Shown here one piece after another: positions 1 through 8,051 of a stretch of 64,000 nucleotides of DNA. Position 1 is the first letter of the stretch. Each line of letters opens with the position of its first letter. The stretch comes from Bacteroidota bacterium. GTDB lineage: Bacteria > Bacteroidota > Bacteroidia > Cytophagales > Cytophagaceae. The notes beneath the pieces are model-generated. The model did not search any database, was not told where the DNA came from, and saw only the letters and a program-made list of their open reading frames with translations. Made by a program: the position numbers and the translations under genes. The stretch lies in assembly GCA_023428135.1 (NCBI GenBank), contig JAEYZG010000016.1, positions 62,001 to 126,000 of the forward strand. Direction: 5' to 3'.

Positions 1-2
1 AA

Positions 3-842
3 GCATTTGATATAAGCGGGCCGGAAGTATTGACCTACAAACAGCTGATGCTACAGTATGCAGAAGTAAGACATTTAAAAAGATATATGATAGATGTTCC
101 TTTTATGACGCCTCGCTTGTCTTCTTATTGGCTGTATTTCATTACATCTACTTCCTATAATCTTGCCGTCAACCTTGTGGAAAGCATGAAGATAGATGTA
201 GTGGCAAAGGACAAGGAACTGGAGAAAATATTGAACATTCAGCCTATTACCTATAGAGAATCTGTTCAGAAAGCCTTTAAAAAGATTGAGGAAAATATGG
301 TTGTCTCAAGCTGGAAGGATTCTTTTATCAGTAGTGATGCTCAATATTCCATGATGGATCTGATTCAGGTACCTGTATTCGGATGTTCAAGAGACAAACA
401 GGAAACAGAACTGAAAACGGATATTGAAGAGGCTAAAGCTAAACTCTGGTCCATAGGAGGAAAGAATGGCTGGTATGCTTCCGACAGGCTTTGGAAAATC
501 AGAGGATTCATGGATAAACTTTTTGGCGGAGTTGGATTAAGAAGAGGTAGAAGAGATCCTAAACATCTTCATAATGGCGATGCCCTTGACTTCTGGAGAG
601 TAATTCTTTCTGACAGAAAGGCTGGACGATTACTTTTATTTGCTGAAATGAAACTGCCCGGAGAAGCCTGGCTTGAATGGAAGTTCGTTCGTCACGATGA
701 TAAGAATTTTCTTCAGCAGACTGCAACGTTCAGACCAAAAGGTCTGCCAGGAAGGTTATATTGGTATCTGATGCTGCCTTTCCATCATTTAATTTTCAAT
801 AAAATGGCCAAATCTATCGCAGCCGGATATACAGAAAAATGA
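3..842 (+). CDS. SDR-family NAD(P)-binding protein with DUF2867 domain, 3' part only
   Basis: This is the C-terminal part of a gene that begins before the window. The frame is open from base 3 and reads AFDISGPEVLTYKQLM, a motif typical of NmrA/atypical-SDR proteins just after the Rossmann domain (YbjT type). A TTG at 30 could be mistaken for a start, but the coding sense continues upstream of it. About 270 residues follow, ending in the DUF2867 region (SIGGKNGWYASDRLWKIRG, then a basic GLRRGRR stretch and LPGEAWLEWKF). The family is assigned as NAD(P)H-binding oxidoreductase-like, and its substrate is not known. The stop is TGA at 840-842. No terminator is obvious before fadD, 163 bp downstream. 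Confidence 0.85.
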   Translation, partial: AFDISGPEVLTYKQLMLQYAEVRHLKRYMIDVPFMTPRLSSYWLYFITSTSYNLAVNLVESMKIDVVAKDKELEKILNIQPITYRESVQKAFKKIEENMVVSSWKDSFISSDAQYSMMDLIQVPVFGCSRDKQETELKTDIEEAKAKLWSIGGKNGWYASDRLWKIRGFMDKLFGGVGLRRGRRDPKHLHNGDALDFWRVILSDRKAGRLLLFAEMKLPGEAWLEWKFVRHDDKNFLQQTATFRPKGLPGRLYWYLMLPFHHLIFNKMAKSIAAGYTEK

Positions 843-927
843 AATTTAAAACAGAAAATGCTACTCTTTAGTTATCAGAAGTTTTACTTTTTTTATTGTT
901 GAAAACTTTATAATTTATCATTGTTAC

Positions 928-966
928 GGAATATTTTTTCAAACCGGATAAACCTGTTATATTCCG
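928..966. promoter_or_regulatory. Inverted repeat upstream of fadD
   Basis: CGGAATAT at 928-935 is repeated in inverse as ATATTCCG at 959-966, with 23 bp between. It lies 40-78 bp before the fadD start, where a regulator or a promoter-proximal hairpin could act. A similar TTGTTACGGA...TTCCG pair occurs upstream of the LytS-type kinase gene near 39591. The function is inferred only from position and symmetry. Confidence 0.25.
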
Positions 967-1005
967 ATTTCGTTTTTACCGTTAACTACTAAAACAGATA
1001 TTATC

Positions 1006-2661
1006 ATGGCAAGTAAACCCTGGTTAAATCAATACCCAAAGGAGGTCAATCCTGAAATTAATCCTGATGCGTATGCTTCCTTACTGCATTTTTTCGAAGA
1101 TTGTATTAAGAAATACGGGGATCTTGTTGGGTTTGTAAACATGGGTAAAACCATGACATTTAAGCAACTTGATGAATATTCCACTCAGTTTGCGGCCTAC
1201 CTTCAGAACCATGCAAAGCTCAAGCAGGGGGACAGAATTGCGATTCAGATGCCAAATCTATTGCAGAACCCTGTGGTAATCTTCGGAGCGGTCAAAGCTG
1301 GTCTTATAATAGTGAATACCAATCCCCTTTATACAGAGCGCGAAATGGAACACCAGTTCAAGGATTCCGGAGCCAAAGCAATTGTGATCCTTGCAAACTT
1401 TGCCGATAAGCTGGAGGTTATCAGGAAAAATACGGATATAAAAAATATAATCATTACAGAAATAGGAGATATGCAGGGGGCTTTAAAAGGTGCTATCGTA
1501 AATTTTGTGGTGAAGTATGTCAAAAAGATGGTGCCTTCTTATAATATCCCAGAAGCAGTTAAATTTAATGATGCTCTAAAGCTGGGTAAAGCATCATCCT
1601 GGACAAAGCCGGAACTTAAAGGCTCTGATGTATGCTTTTTACAATACACCGGGGGAACAACAGGGGTATCAAAAGGAGCTATGCTTACCCATAGAAACAT
1701 TGTAGCAAATATGCTTCAAAGTTATGAATGGTTTAAGCCTGTATTGAAAGAAAGGGAAGAAATTGTAATTACCCCGCTTCCGTTGTACCATATATTTGCT
1801 TTAACTGCAAACCTTTTGGTGATGATGAAGTATGGTGCCAAAAATATCCTGATCACTAATCCTAAAGATATGAAGGCCTTCATCAAGGAACTTAAAATGT
1901 ATCCGTTTTCATTGATGACAGGAGTAAATACATTGTTTAATGGTCTTTTAAATCAGGAAGCGTTTAAAACAGTAGATTTTTCGCATCTCAAGATGACAGT
2001 CGGAGGTGGTATGGCAGTTCAAAAGCCAGTTGCTCAGAAATGGGAAGAGGTAACTAAGACAAAGCTTGCTGAAGGATATGGCTTAACGGAAACTTCTCCC
2101 GTAGCCAGCGTAAATCCTGTCGATGGAAGAATGAGACTGGGCTCTATCGGTTTGCCTATTCCAAGTACAGAGATGAAGGTTATGAATGATGATGGGCAGG
2201 AAGTAGGCATAGATGAGCCGGGAGAGCTTTGGATCAAAGGCCCTCAGGTAATGGCCGGCTACTGGCAAAGACCTGAAGAAACAGCCAATGTCATGGTAGG
2301 AGAATGGTTTAAGTCTGGTGATATGGCTGCTATAGACAAAGATGGATTTTTCAGAATAGTGGACAGAAAGAAAGAAATGGTGCTGGTGAGCGGGTTCAAT
2401 GTATATCCGAATGAAGTAGAAGAAGTTTTATGTATGCATCCGAAAATTTTGGAAGCAGGGGTGAAAGGTATTCCGGATGAAAAAACGAATGAAGCAGTAA
2501 AAGCATTTATCGTCAAGAAAGACCCAACTCTTACTGAAGAAGAAGTAAAAGAACATTGCAGAAAATATCTGACATCTTATAAAGTGCCTAAGCATATAGT
2601 GTTTAAAAATGAATTGCCGAAGAGTAATGTAGGTAAGATATTAAGAAGATTAATGGAATAA
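1006..2661 (+). CDS. fadD: Long-chain fatty acid-CoA ligase (AMP-forming)
   Basis: This 551-residue enzyme of the acyl-adenylate-forming family would activate fatty acids to acyl-CoA in two steps through an acyl-AMP intermediate. It carries the AMP-binding signature YTGGTTGVSKGAMLTHRN from about residue 214, the A5 motif EGYGLTETSP, the A7/A8 region WFKSGDMAAIDKDGFFRIVDRKKEMVLVSG (in parts) and the C-terminal catalytic lysine in PKSNVGKILRR. The length matches FadD. The start at ATG 1006 gives the usual N-terminus (WLNQYP) and is preceded by 163 bp of non-coding DNA. The gene stands alone, with its own promoter region and a strong terminator 20 bp downstream. Long-chain specificity is inferred from overall resemblance to FadD and not from a specific residue. 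Confidence 0.93.
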   Translation: MASKPWLNQYPKEVNPEINPDAYASLLHFFEDCIKKYGDLVGFVNMGKTMTFKQLDEYSTQFAAYLQNHAKLKQGDRIAIQMPNLLQNPVVIFGAVKAGLIIVNTNPLYTEREMEHQFKDSGAKAIVILANFADKLEVIRKNTDIKNIIITEIGDMQGALKGAIVNFVVKYVKKMVPSYNIPEAVKFNDALKLGKASSWTKPELKGSDVCFLQYTGGTTGVSKGAMLTHRNIVANMLQSYEWFKPVLKEREEIVITPLPLYHIFALTANLLVMMKYGAKNILITNPKDMKAFIKELKMYPFSLMTGVNTLFNGLLNQEAFKTVDFSHLKMTVGGGMAVQKPVAQKWEEVTKTKLAEGYGLTETSPVASVNPVDGRMRLGSIGLPIPSTEMKVMNDDGQEVGIDEPGELWIKGPQVMAGYWQRPEETANVMVGEWFKSGDMAAIDKDGFFRIVDRKKEMVLVSGFNVYPNEVEEVLCMHPKILEAGVKGIPDEKTNEAVKAFIVKKDPTLTEEEVKEHCRKYLTSYKVPKHIVFKNELPKSNVGKILRRLME

Positions 2662-2680
2662 GACGAATTTAGCTAAATTT

Positions 2681-2719
2681 AAAAAGGACCGTTTGATTTA
2701 TTTAAACGGTCCTTTTTTG
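2681..2719 (+). terminator. Rho-independent terminator of fadD
   Basis: A perfect GC-containing stem AAAGGACCGTTT / AAACGGTCCTTT with a short AT loop (GATTTATTT region) is followed by a T run. It begins 20 bp after the fadD stop. Confidence 0.88.
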
Positions 2720-2863
2720 TTTGTATTTGGATTATTAGTACTGTGGGTATAGAGTGAATTTTTAAATGGGAATGGTCTGATCTTTTCTTAACTGCTTTTT
2801 GAAGTTTTAAATTGTATAATACTTTTTATTACAACTTTTTACATCTTATTTATATATCATTTA

Positions 2864-2988
2864 TTACCCCGACTTAACAGAATTTTATATGAAGTATTGC
2901 TTGAAAACGGTGTAAAACCTAATCAAACGACTTACTGGGGAGGAATATTGGCACATTTAAGGCATTTGAAAAATATGTCACATGCGTA
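2864..2988 (+). pseudogene. Possible coding remnant, unidentified
   Basis: Inside the 367-bp gap between fadD and the next gene, one forward frame gives a protein-like stretch of about 33 residues ending in TAA. It includes LYEVLLENGVKPNQTTYWGG and then LAHLRHLKNMSHA. There is no convincing start codon or upstream extension (AT-rich, low-complexity DNA precedes it). It may be the 3' relic of a lost gene or chance. I do not recognise the family. The rest of the gap (2720-2863 and 2989-3028) is AT-rich and shows nothing. Confidence 0.22.
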
Positions 2989-3028
2989 AATACCATAAAT
3001 AATTATTGCATTTTATAGTAGAGCTGAT

Positions 3029-3772
3029 TCATTGACTTCTGCCATGTTTTATCCACTTCCTAAGAAATACTTCATCTGAGCTTATCTTACCTACCACTCT
3101 GTAGTTTGATTTGCTAAGCACATTTGATTCCAGTAAAGGCTCCTTTACAACCTGAAAGGGATACATGCCGCTTGAATGGATAAAGTAATTACCTTCATTC
3201 GAAAGTAGAATAAACCCAGTATGTTTATCCAATCCAGTCACATATAATCCATTGCCAAACTGTTTCAGTTTTGTTTCGAATTCTTTTATATCTATGCCGG
3301 ATAAGTGATGAACATTTTTCTTTAACACAAGGCTTCTTATCATCTCTTCCGAGGGACATTGAGCCATTCTGCTTCTTTTGATTGGTACTCCCATATCTCT
3401 CAAAACTGTTGTGACAAAGTATCCGCAGGCTATGCTTCCTTCATTTGGTGTTTCAGTTGTTCCGTTGAAGTCCCATTTGGTGCCATACCAATAAGGAAAT
3501 ACCTTTTTGTTAATCAGGTTCAGGAAATTCTTTTCCAACTCAGCTTTATCAGCTCTTTTCTTATTCAGTTTTTTCTTAGTTGCATTAATGGAATCAAGCT
3601 CAAGCGGATACAACCTATTGTCAAGGATAGGCTGATTATTCAAAAGGAATCTGAATTTATTCCAGATAAGCAAAGCGATACAGAAAAGAAAGGTAAATAA
3701 AAGTATACGGCCCAAAAGCGTAAGTTTGATTTTTTTTCTCTTTTTTTCTTTTCCGTTACCTGATACTTTCAT
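3029..3772 (-). CDS. Membrane-anchored protein, papain/NlpC-P60-like fold (putative)
   Basis: This 247-residue protein has a very basic N-terminus, one membrane segment at about residues 20-37, and a charged linker rich in Lys/Glu (about 63-90). A globular domain follows in which the order of residues suggests a Cys-His hydrolase: C116 in GSIACGYFVTTVL, H184 in LDKHTGFILL, and H199 in YFIHSSG. That Cys-helix, His-strand order is typical of NlpC/P60 and related papain-fold peptidases or amidases. The match is to the general pattern and not to a named family, so activity is inferred. It would sit in the inner membrane with the domain in the periplasm. It is transcribed alone, opposite to fadD. 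Near its start lies a long homopolymeric run (TTTTTTTCTC TTTTTTTC in the plus strand). Confidence 0.6.
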   Translation of the reverse strand: MKVSGNGKEKKRKKIKLTLLGRILLFTFLFCIALLIWNKFRFLLNNQPILDNRLYPLELDSINATKKKLNKKRADKAELEKNFLNLINKKVFPYWYGTKWDFNGTTETPNEGSIACGYFVTTVLRDMGVPIKRSRMAQCPSEEMIRSLVLKKNVHHLSGIDIKEFETKLKQFGNGLYVTGLDKHTGFILLSNEGNYFIHSSGMYPFQVVKEPLLESNVLSKSNYRVVGKISSDEVFLRKWIKHGRSQ

Positions 3773-3899
3773 TCTTTTGAAAACCTTAAATTAAGATGCA
3801 ATTTAGCCAGTTTTCAGGGAAATCGAAAGTGTGTCTTATGAAACACTAAAGCGATAGATCGGAAATTCAGTTTTATTTAAAAATGTCATATATCTATTA

Positions 3900-3938
3900 A
3901 TAAAAAAACGGAAAGCCCGATAAATAAGGGCCTTCCGT
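3900..3938 (-). terminator. Terminator of the first T9SS cargo gene
   Basis: Read on the minus strand, ACGGAAGGCCC pairs with GGGCTTTCCGT (one mismatch), with a TTATTTATC loop and a following T run. It lies 25 bp past the stop of the gene at 3963-5558. Confidence 0.8.
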
Positions 3939-3962
3939 GGTATTTAAAAGATATGTATTGAA

Positions 3963-5558
3963 TCAAAGCTTAATGACTGGTTTATATATACGTTCATTTT
4001 TATGGGTGATCGTCAAGTAGTAAAGTCCTCTTTTGATTTGATTAAGATTTATTTCTAAAGTTGGTGTTACCTGGTTAACTATTTGACCATAAATTTTTTC
4101 TCCAATAGAATTATAAAGACTTACCTCAATTTCACCTTCAAATGCCTTTAATGATGTAAGGGTGATTTTATCACTTGAAGGGTTGGGATATAGGGTAAAA
4201 TGTTCAGGAGCAAGTTTTTTAAAGGTTCCTAAGATAGATATATCAACGGAGGAAGTATTATATGCGCATCCATCGGTTCCGGTAACCTGGCAGGAATAGT
4301 TTCCTGATTCCATTATCTCATAAGTCCTTGAAGTGGCATCACTAATTAATTGGTTATCTTTATACCATTGATAAGAGGTTCCCTCTGGAGCAGTAAGTAT
4401 ATTTGCGTTTTTTGAAATTGAATAATTAAGATATTCACCAAGTTCAATATATGGAGAGGGGTTGGAGGTGCTTATATGCTTATCTCCGGCAACAGCCATA
4501 ATTCTTACTCTGTAATGAGGGCCAGCTTTGATATTGTCAGGGAATTTTACATTAATTGTTCCTCCCTTTGTATCAGTTAAAGTTCCGATATTCGTAGGGT
4601 TATCAAAAAGACCATTCGATGAGGATATTTGTGCTGTTAGAACCGTACCCTCTGGAAATGTTCCATTAGTTGTATAGCTATAACTTGTTGATTGCCCCGC
4701 ACAAACCTTTCTCGACGTGAGGGGTGTTAAAGCAATACTCGGACCGATTACAGTAAAATGAATATTTTCATAATAGTCAGGCATAATAACATTGCCATGC
4801 ATATCGAATAATATGAGATTGATTCTCCAGCCATCAGAGCCTTCTACATAATTTGGCTGAATAATACGGATCATAGTATGGTCTGAATTTGCCCCAGAGG
4901 GAAAATTATACAAAAGAAATTTCTCGTAATTTATGGTAGTAGAAAGTTTTAAACCCTGATTCCATGTTTTGCCATAATCTGTGGAATATTCAATATAGAC
5001 ATCTGAATTTGGATTAGCAGTTTGAAGCCAGCTGAAACTTATTTGGGTAAATCCGCCAGGTGTAAAATCCAGAGGTTTGGAGACTGCTGATCTTTCTCCT
5101 GTTCCTGTAAATATAAGTTTCCCGGGTTCATTGCCTGACACTTTAGACCATTTGTATGGGTCATAAGTAGTCGAGTCTCTTATCAGAATGGTTTTGGGTC
5201 TGGCAGGTAGACCAGAAGCCGCAACTACTTTAATACCATATCTTCCCGGAACAACGTCTAAAGGAACTTTTGCATGTATCGGACTACCGGTAGTTGTTGT
5301 TCCTATGTTGATTTCATCATCGTCTTTATGGGCTAAGGCGGTATAAATTGTGCCGGCAGGAAATCCTGTCATTTGAAAATGAATATCAAATTCCTCTCCC
5401 GGATACATATCTTTATTCGGGTCCATAGTCAGGTTTTCACTAAATGTTGTATCGGTTGGTAACTTTACTTGTTGTCCGTAAACATTATTTAAAGAAAACA
5501 TTAGAATTGAAATAATAGAAAGGTAAACGCCCTTTCCTTGAAGTAATTTGTGTTTCAT
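3963..5558 (-). CDS. Secreted T9SS cargo protein, Ig-like domains (paralogue 1)
   Basis: This 531-residue exported protein of unknown role has a signal peptide ending near NNVYGQ. A beta-rich body follows, with an acidic DDDEIN site at about residue 80, a jelly-roll-like middle (IEYSTDYGKTWNQG), and an Ig-like segment (YQWYKDNQLI...SGNYSCQVTG). The last 75 or so residues are a T9SS type A sorting domain (FTLYPNPSSDKITLTS ... RGLYYLTITHKNERIYKPV). Such proteins cross the outer membrane by T9SS and are usually attached to the surface or released. It is a close paralogue of the gene at 6234-7832, from the signal peptide to the last residue, so the pair is a tandem duplication. A short palindrome sits at the same distance upstream of both starts. 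Confidence 0.85.
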   Translation of the reverse strand: MKHKLLQGKGVYLSIISILMFSLNNVYGQQVKLPTDTTFSENLTMDPNKDMYPGEEFDIHFQMTGFPAGTIYTALAHKDDDEINIGTTTTGSPIHAKVPLDVVPGRYGIKVVAASGLPARPKTILIRDSTTYDPYKWSKVSGNEPGKLIFTGTGERSAVSKPLDFTPGGFTQISFSWLQTANPNSDVYIEYSTDYGKTWNQGLKLSTTINYEKFLLYNFPSGANSDHTMIRIIQPNYVEGSDGWRINLILFDMHGNVIMPDYYENIHFTVIGPSIALTPLTSRKVCAGQSTSYSYTTNGTFPEGTVLTAQISSSNGLFDNPTNIGTLTDTKGGTINVKFPDNIKAGPHYRVRIMAVAGDKHISTSNPSPYIELGEYLNYSISKNANILTAPEGTSYQWYKDNQLISDATSRTYEIMESGNYSCQVTGTDGCAYNTSSVDISILGTFKKLAPEHFTLYPNPSSDKITLTSLKAFEGEIEVSLYNSIGEKIYGQIVNQVTPTLEINLNQIKRGLYYLTITHKNERIYKPVIKL

Positions 5559-5581
5559 AAGTTTGTAGAAAATTATAGATG

Positions 5582-5593
5582 TTTGTATACAAA
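5582..5593. promoter_or_regulatory. Palindrome upstream of T9SS paralogue 1
   Basis: TTTGTATACAAA is a perfect 12-bp palindrome located 24 bp before the start of the minus-strand gene ending at 5558. An equivalent TTGTACACAA lies 25 bp before the paralogue's start at 7832. It could be an operator, or shared ancestry of the duplicated 5' regions. Confidence 0.35.
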
Positions 5594-5740
5594 AAATACT
5601 TAAAAAAGTAAAAATGTTTTCAGAGAAGAGTTAAGATCTGAAACTGATTTCTTAAGGTATTCATTCAGGGATATCGTTAGTCACTATTTAATAGTATGAT
5701 ACTATGTTAAAGGATTGAAGAAAAAAACTGAAATCTTTTT

Positions 5741-5929
5741 TTAATTATCATCTTTAATTCCTTTGATCAATCCTATTCCGGATGAAAAGAATATCAGTCC
5801 TAAAATTGAACAAACGATAAGGGTTCTCCATTCAGGATTTTTATTGTTGATAAAGGTAAAAGCTGCATACAAGAGGGTTACAGCTCCTAATAAAGTTAAT
5901 ATAGCCCCAAATGTTTTTTTCAAACTCAT
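5741..5929 (-). CDS. Small two-helix membrane protein
   Basis: This 62-residue protein has two hydrophobic helices (about 8-27 and 37-56) separated by a short polar loop (NNKNPEW) and an acidic-polar tail (KGIKDDN). Small proteins of this pattern, beginning MKK..GxxLTLLG and containing LGLIFFxSGIxLxK, recur in Bacteroidota genomes, so I regard it as a real gene; its function is unknown. It lies between the two T9SS paralogues on the same strand but is separated from each by 180-300 bp, so it is probably transcribed on its own. An opposite-strand frame over the same DNA has no such protein-like features. Confidence 0.7.
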   Translation of the reverse strand: MSLKKTFGAILTLLGAVTLLYAAFTFINNKNPEWRTLIVCSILGLIFFSSGIGLIKGIKDDN

Positions 5930-6184
5930 AAGAATATATAAAGATAATCTACTGATTTAATAGTGGACTTTTATCATGATTGTTTTAAGTATTCCTTCAA
6001 TAACAGATAACTTGTAAAATTGAAAAAGCATAAAGAAACATTCTTAAAAGTCTTCGTTGTATTTCAGAAATGCTTAAACTCATTAAGTATTATAAAAACT
6101 CTGAATTTAGATAAAAGTTCTTTTCCTGATAATACTACAATATGTAGTTAAAAAAAATCAACTGGATTCTAGTTAGGTTAGCTA
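5930..6184. other. AT-rich intergenic stretch
   Basis: No gene or strong structure is visible here. It holds the likely promoter of the small membrane protein gene (minus strand). Confidence 0.5.
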
Positions 6185-6219
6185 TAAAATCGAAAGACTT
6201 AATTTTATTAAGCCTTTCG
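6185..6219 (-). terminator. Terminator of the second T9SS cargo gene
   Basis: On the minus strand, GAAAGGCTTAAT pairs with ATTAAGTCTTTC (one mismatch) across a 3-base loop, followed by a T-rich run (GATTTTAT). It lies 15 bp past the stop of the gene at 6234-7832. Confidence 0.7.
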
Positions 6220-6233
6220 TATTTATAATTCTA

Positions 6234-7832
6234 TTAAAGTTTTAAAAGAGGCTTATAGATCCTTTCATCTTCATGAATGATCATTAGATAATAAACTCCT
6301 CTTTTAAAACCATTAAGATCTATATCTAAAGAAGGATTGTGAAGGTTAATTTTTTTGAAATAGATTTTTTCTCCTATTGCATTATGCAAGCTAACTTCTA
6401 TTTCTCCTTGCAGAGTTTTAAGAGATGTTAGCGTAATTTTGTCATTTGAAGGATTTGGAAACAGTGTGAAATTTTCTGCAGCCAATTTTTTGTATGTTGC
6501 AAGAAGATCTAAGGCTATAGTAGAAGTATTAAAGATACAGCCATTAGTACCGGTTACTTTGCAGTAATAATTTCCTGAAGTGCTGACATAATAGGTTCTT
6601 TCTGTAGCTCCGTCTATTAATTGATTTTCCTTGTACCACTGATAATTTGTTCCCTCGGGTGCAGTGAGCGTATTTAGATCCCTTGTTATAGTTGGATTTA
6701 AAAATCCTCCAAGTTCAAGATGAGGAGATGGATCTGAAGTGCTAATTTGTTTATCTCCAGCAATTGCAATAATCCTTATTTTATAGAGGTTGCCTGCTTC
6801 AAGATTGTCAGGGAATTGTACATTGATTGTTCCCCCAGTTGTTGAATTAAAAGTTCCTATATCTGCAGGATTCTCAAAACTACCGTTTTTAGCTGATACC
6901 TGTGCTGTAAATACATTGCCTTCAGGGAAAGTCCCTTTTGTTGTAAAGTCATAGCTTGTTGCTAGTCCATCACAGATGGACCTTGAAGGAGGAGTAGTAA
7001 TAAAGATATCAGGACCCGCAACTGTAAAATGAATGTTTTCATAATAATCTGGCATTATGACATTTCCCTGCTTGTCAAATAATACCAGATTTATTTTCCA
7101 CCCATCTTGACCTGCATTATAATTTGGCTGTCTTAGACGAACTAATGTATGGTCTGTAGAAGCTCCGGCAGGGAAATTATATAAAACAAATTTGTCATAA
7201 TTTATAGCAGTAGAAATTTTTAAACCTTGCTGCCATGATGAACCATAATCGGTAGAATATTCAATATAAACATCAGAATTTTCGGCAGTATTGGCTTGAA
7301 GCCATCTGAAATCTGCCTGAATAAAACCTCCTGTAGCAAAATCCAGAGGTTTTGAAACTGCAACTCTTTCACCAGTCCCTGTAAATACCAATTTACCTGG
7401 CTCATTTCCGGAAACTGTTGTCCATTTATAAGGGTCAAAGGTCAAGGAATCTCTGATAATAATAGTTTTAGGTCTTGCAGGAAGGCCGGATGCTGCAACT
7501 ACCTTTATTCCATAGTTACCAGGAACAGCATCCAAGGGTACTTTAGCGTGAATGGGACTTCCTGTTGTCGTAGTGCCTATGTTGATCTCTTCATCGCTTT
7601 TATGCATCAGAGCTACATATATAGTACCAGTAGGGTAGCCAGTCATTTGAAATGAAATATCAAATTCATCTCCTGGATACATATCCCTGTTCGGATTCAT
7701 ACTTAAGTTTTCGCTGAAAGTTGTATCAGTCGGCAATTTTACTTGTTGCCCATGGATATTAGTTAAGCTGAATAATATAATGGTAATAGTACAAAGACAA
7801 ACGCTTTTTCCTTGAAGTAAATAGTTTCTCAT
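6234..7832 (-). CDS. Secreted T9SS cargo protein, Ig-like domains (paralogue 2)
   Basis: This 532-residue protein is alignable over its whole length with the protein at 3963-5558. It shares the signal peptide context (LLQGKSVCL, ending NIHGQ), the KLPTDTTFSENL start of the mature part, the GSPIHAKVPLD segment, the Ig-like YQWYKENQLIDGATERTY block and the type A sorting domain (FTLFPNPSNDKITLTS ... YKPLLKL). One insertion (TAENS against NPNS) and many substitutions show that the duplication is not recent. The ligand or role is unknown. Differences between the copies are spread along the protein and not confined to one domain. Each copy has its own terminator, so they are independent transcription units. 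Confidence 0.85.
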   Translation of the reverse strand: MRNYLLQGKSVCLCTITIILFSLTNIHGQQVKLPTDTTFSENLSMNPNRDMYPGDEFDISFQMTGYPTGTIYVALMHKSDEEINIGTTTTGSPIHAKVPLDAVPGNYGIKVVAASGLPARPKTIIIRDSLTFDPYKWTTVSGNEPGKLVFTGTGERVAVSKPLDFATGGFIQADFRWLQANTAENSDVYIEYSTDYGSSWQQGLKISTAINYDKFVLYNFPAGASTDHTLVRLRQPNYNAGQDGWKINLVLFDKQGNVIMPDYYENIHFTVAGPDIFITTPPSRSICDGLATSYDFTTKGTFPEGNVFTAQVSAKNGSFENPADIGTFNSTTGGTINVQFPDNLEAGNLYKIRIIAIAGDKQISTSDPSPHLELGGFLNPTITRDLNTLTAPEGTNYQWYKENQLIDGATERTYYVSTSGNYYCKVTGTNGCIFNTSTIALDLLATYKKLAAENFTLFPNPSNDKITLTSLKTLQGEIEVSLHNAIGEKIYFKKINLHNPSLDIDLNGFKRGVYYLMIIHEDERIYKPLLKL

Positions 7833-7856
7833 AAATCCATTTGAAAATTTAACTGC

Positions 7857-7866
7857 TTGTACACAA
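7857..7866. promoter_or_regulatory. Palindrome upstream of T9SS paralogue 2
   Basis: TTGTACACAA lies 25 bp before the ATG of the minus-strand gene ending at 7832. It matches the position and sequence of the palindrome before the other paralogue (5582-5593). Confidence 0.3.
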
Positions 7867-8051
7867 AGAAAGCTTTACAAATTAAAAATGTTTTTTATGG
7901 ATGGGAGAAAATCTATTTATTGCTGAATTGAACTTTTATCCACTTTATAATGAATTACTGCTGAGGGGAATAATTGGTTTAATGCTAAACAAAGCTTGGT
8001 ATATTGTTAATAATTAAAGAAAGATATAACAGATGTATATATATAGTATTA

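Noticed and set aside
5763..5960. 65-residue plus-strand frame opposite the small membrane protein
   Set aside because: The minus-strand frame has two clean hydrophobic helices and a known Bacteroidota pattern; this one has not.
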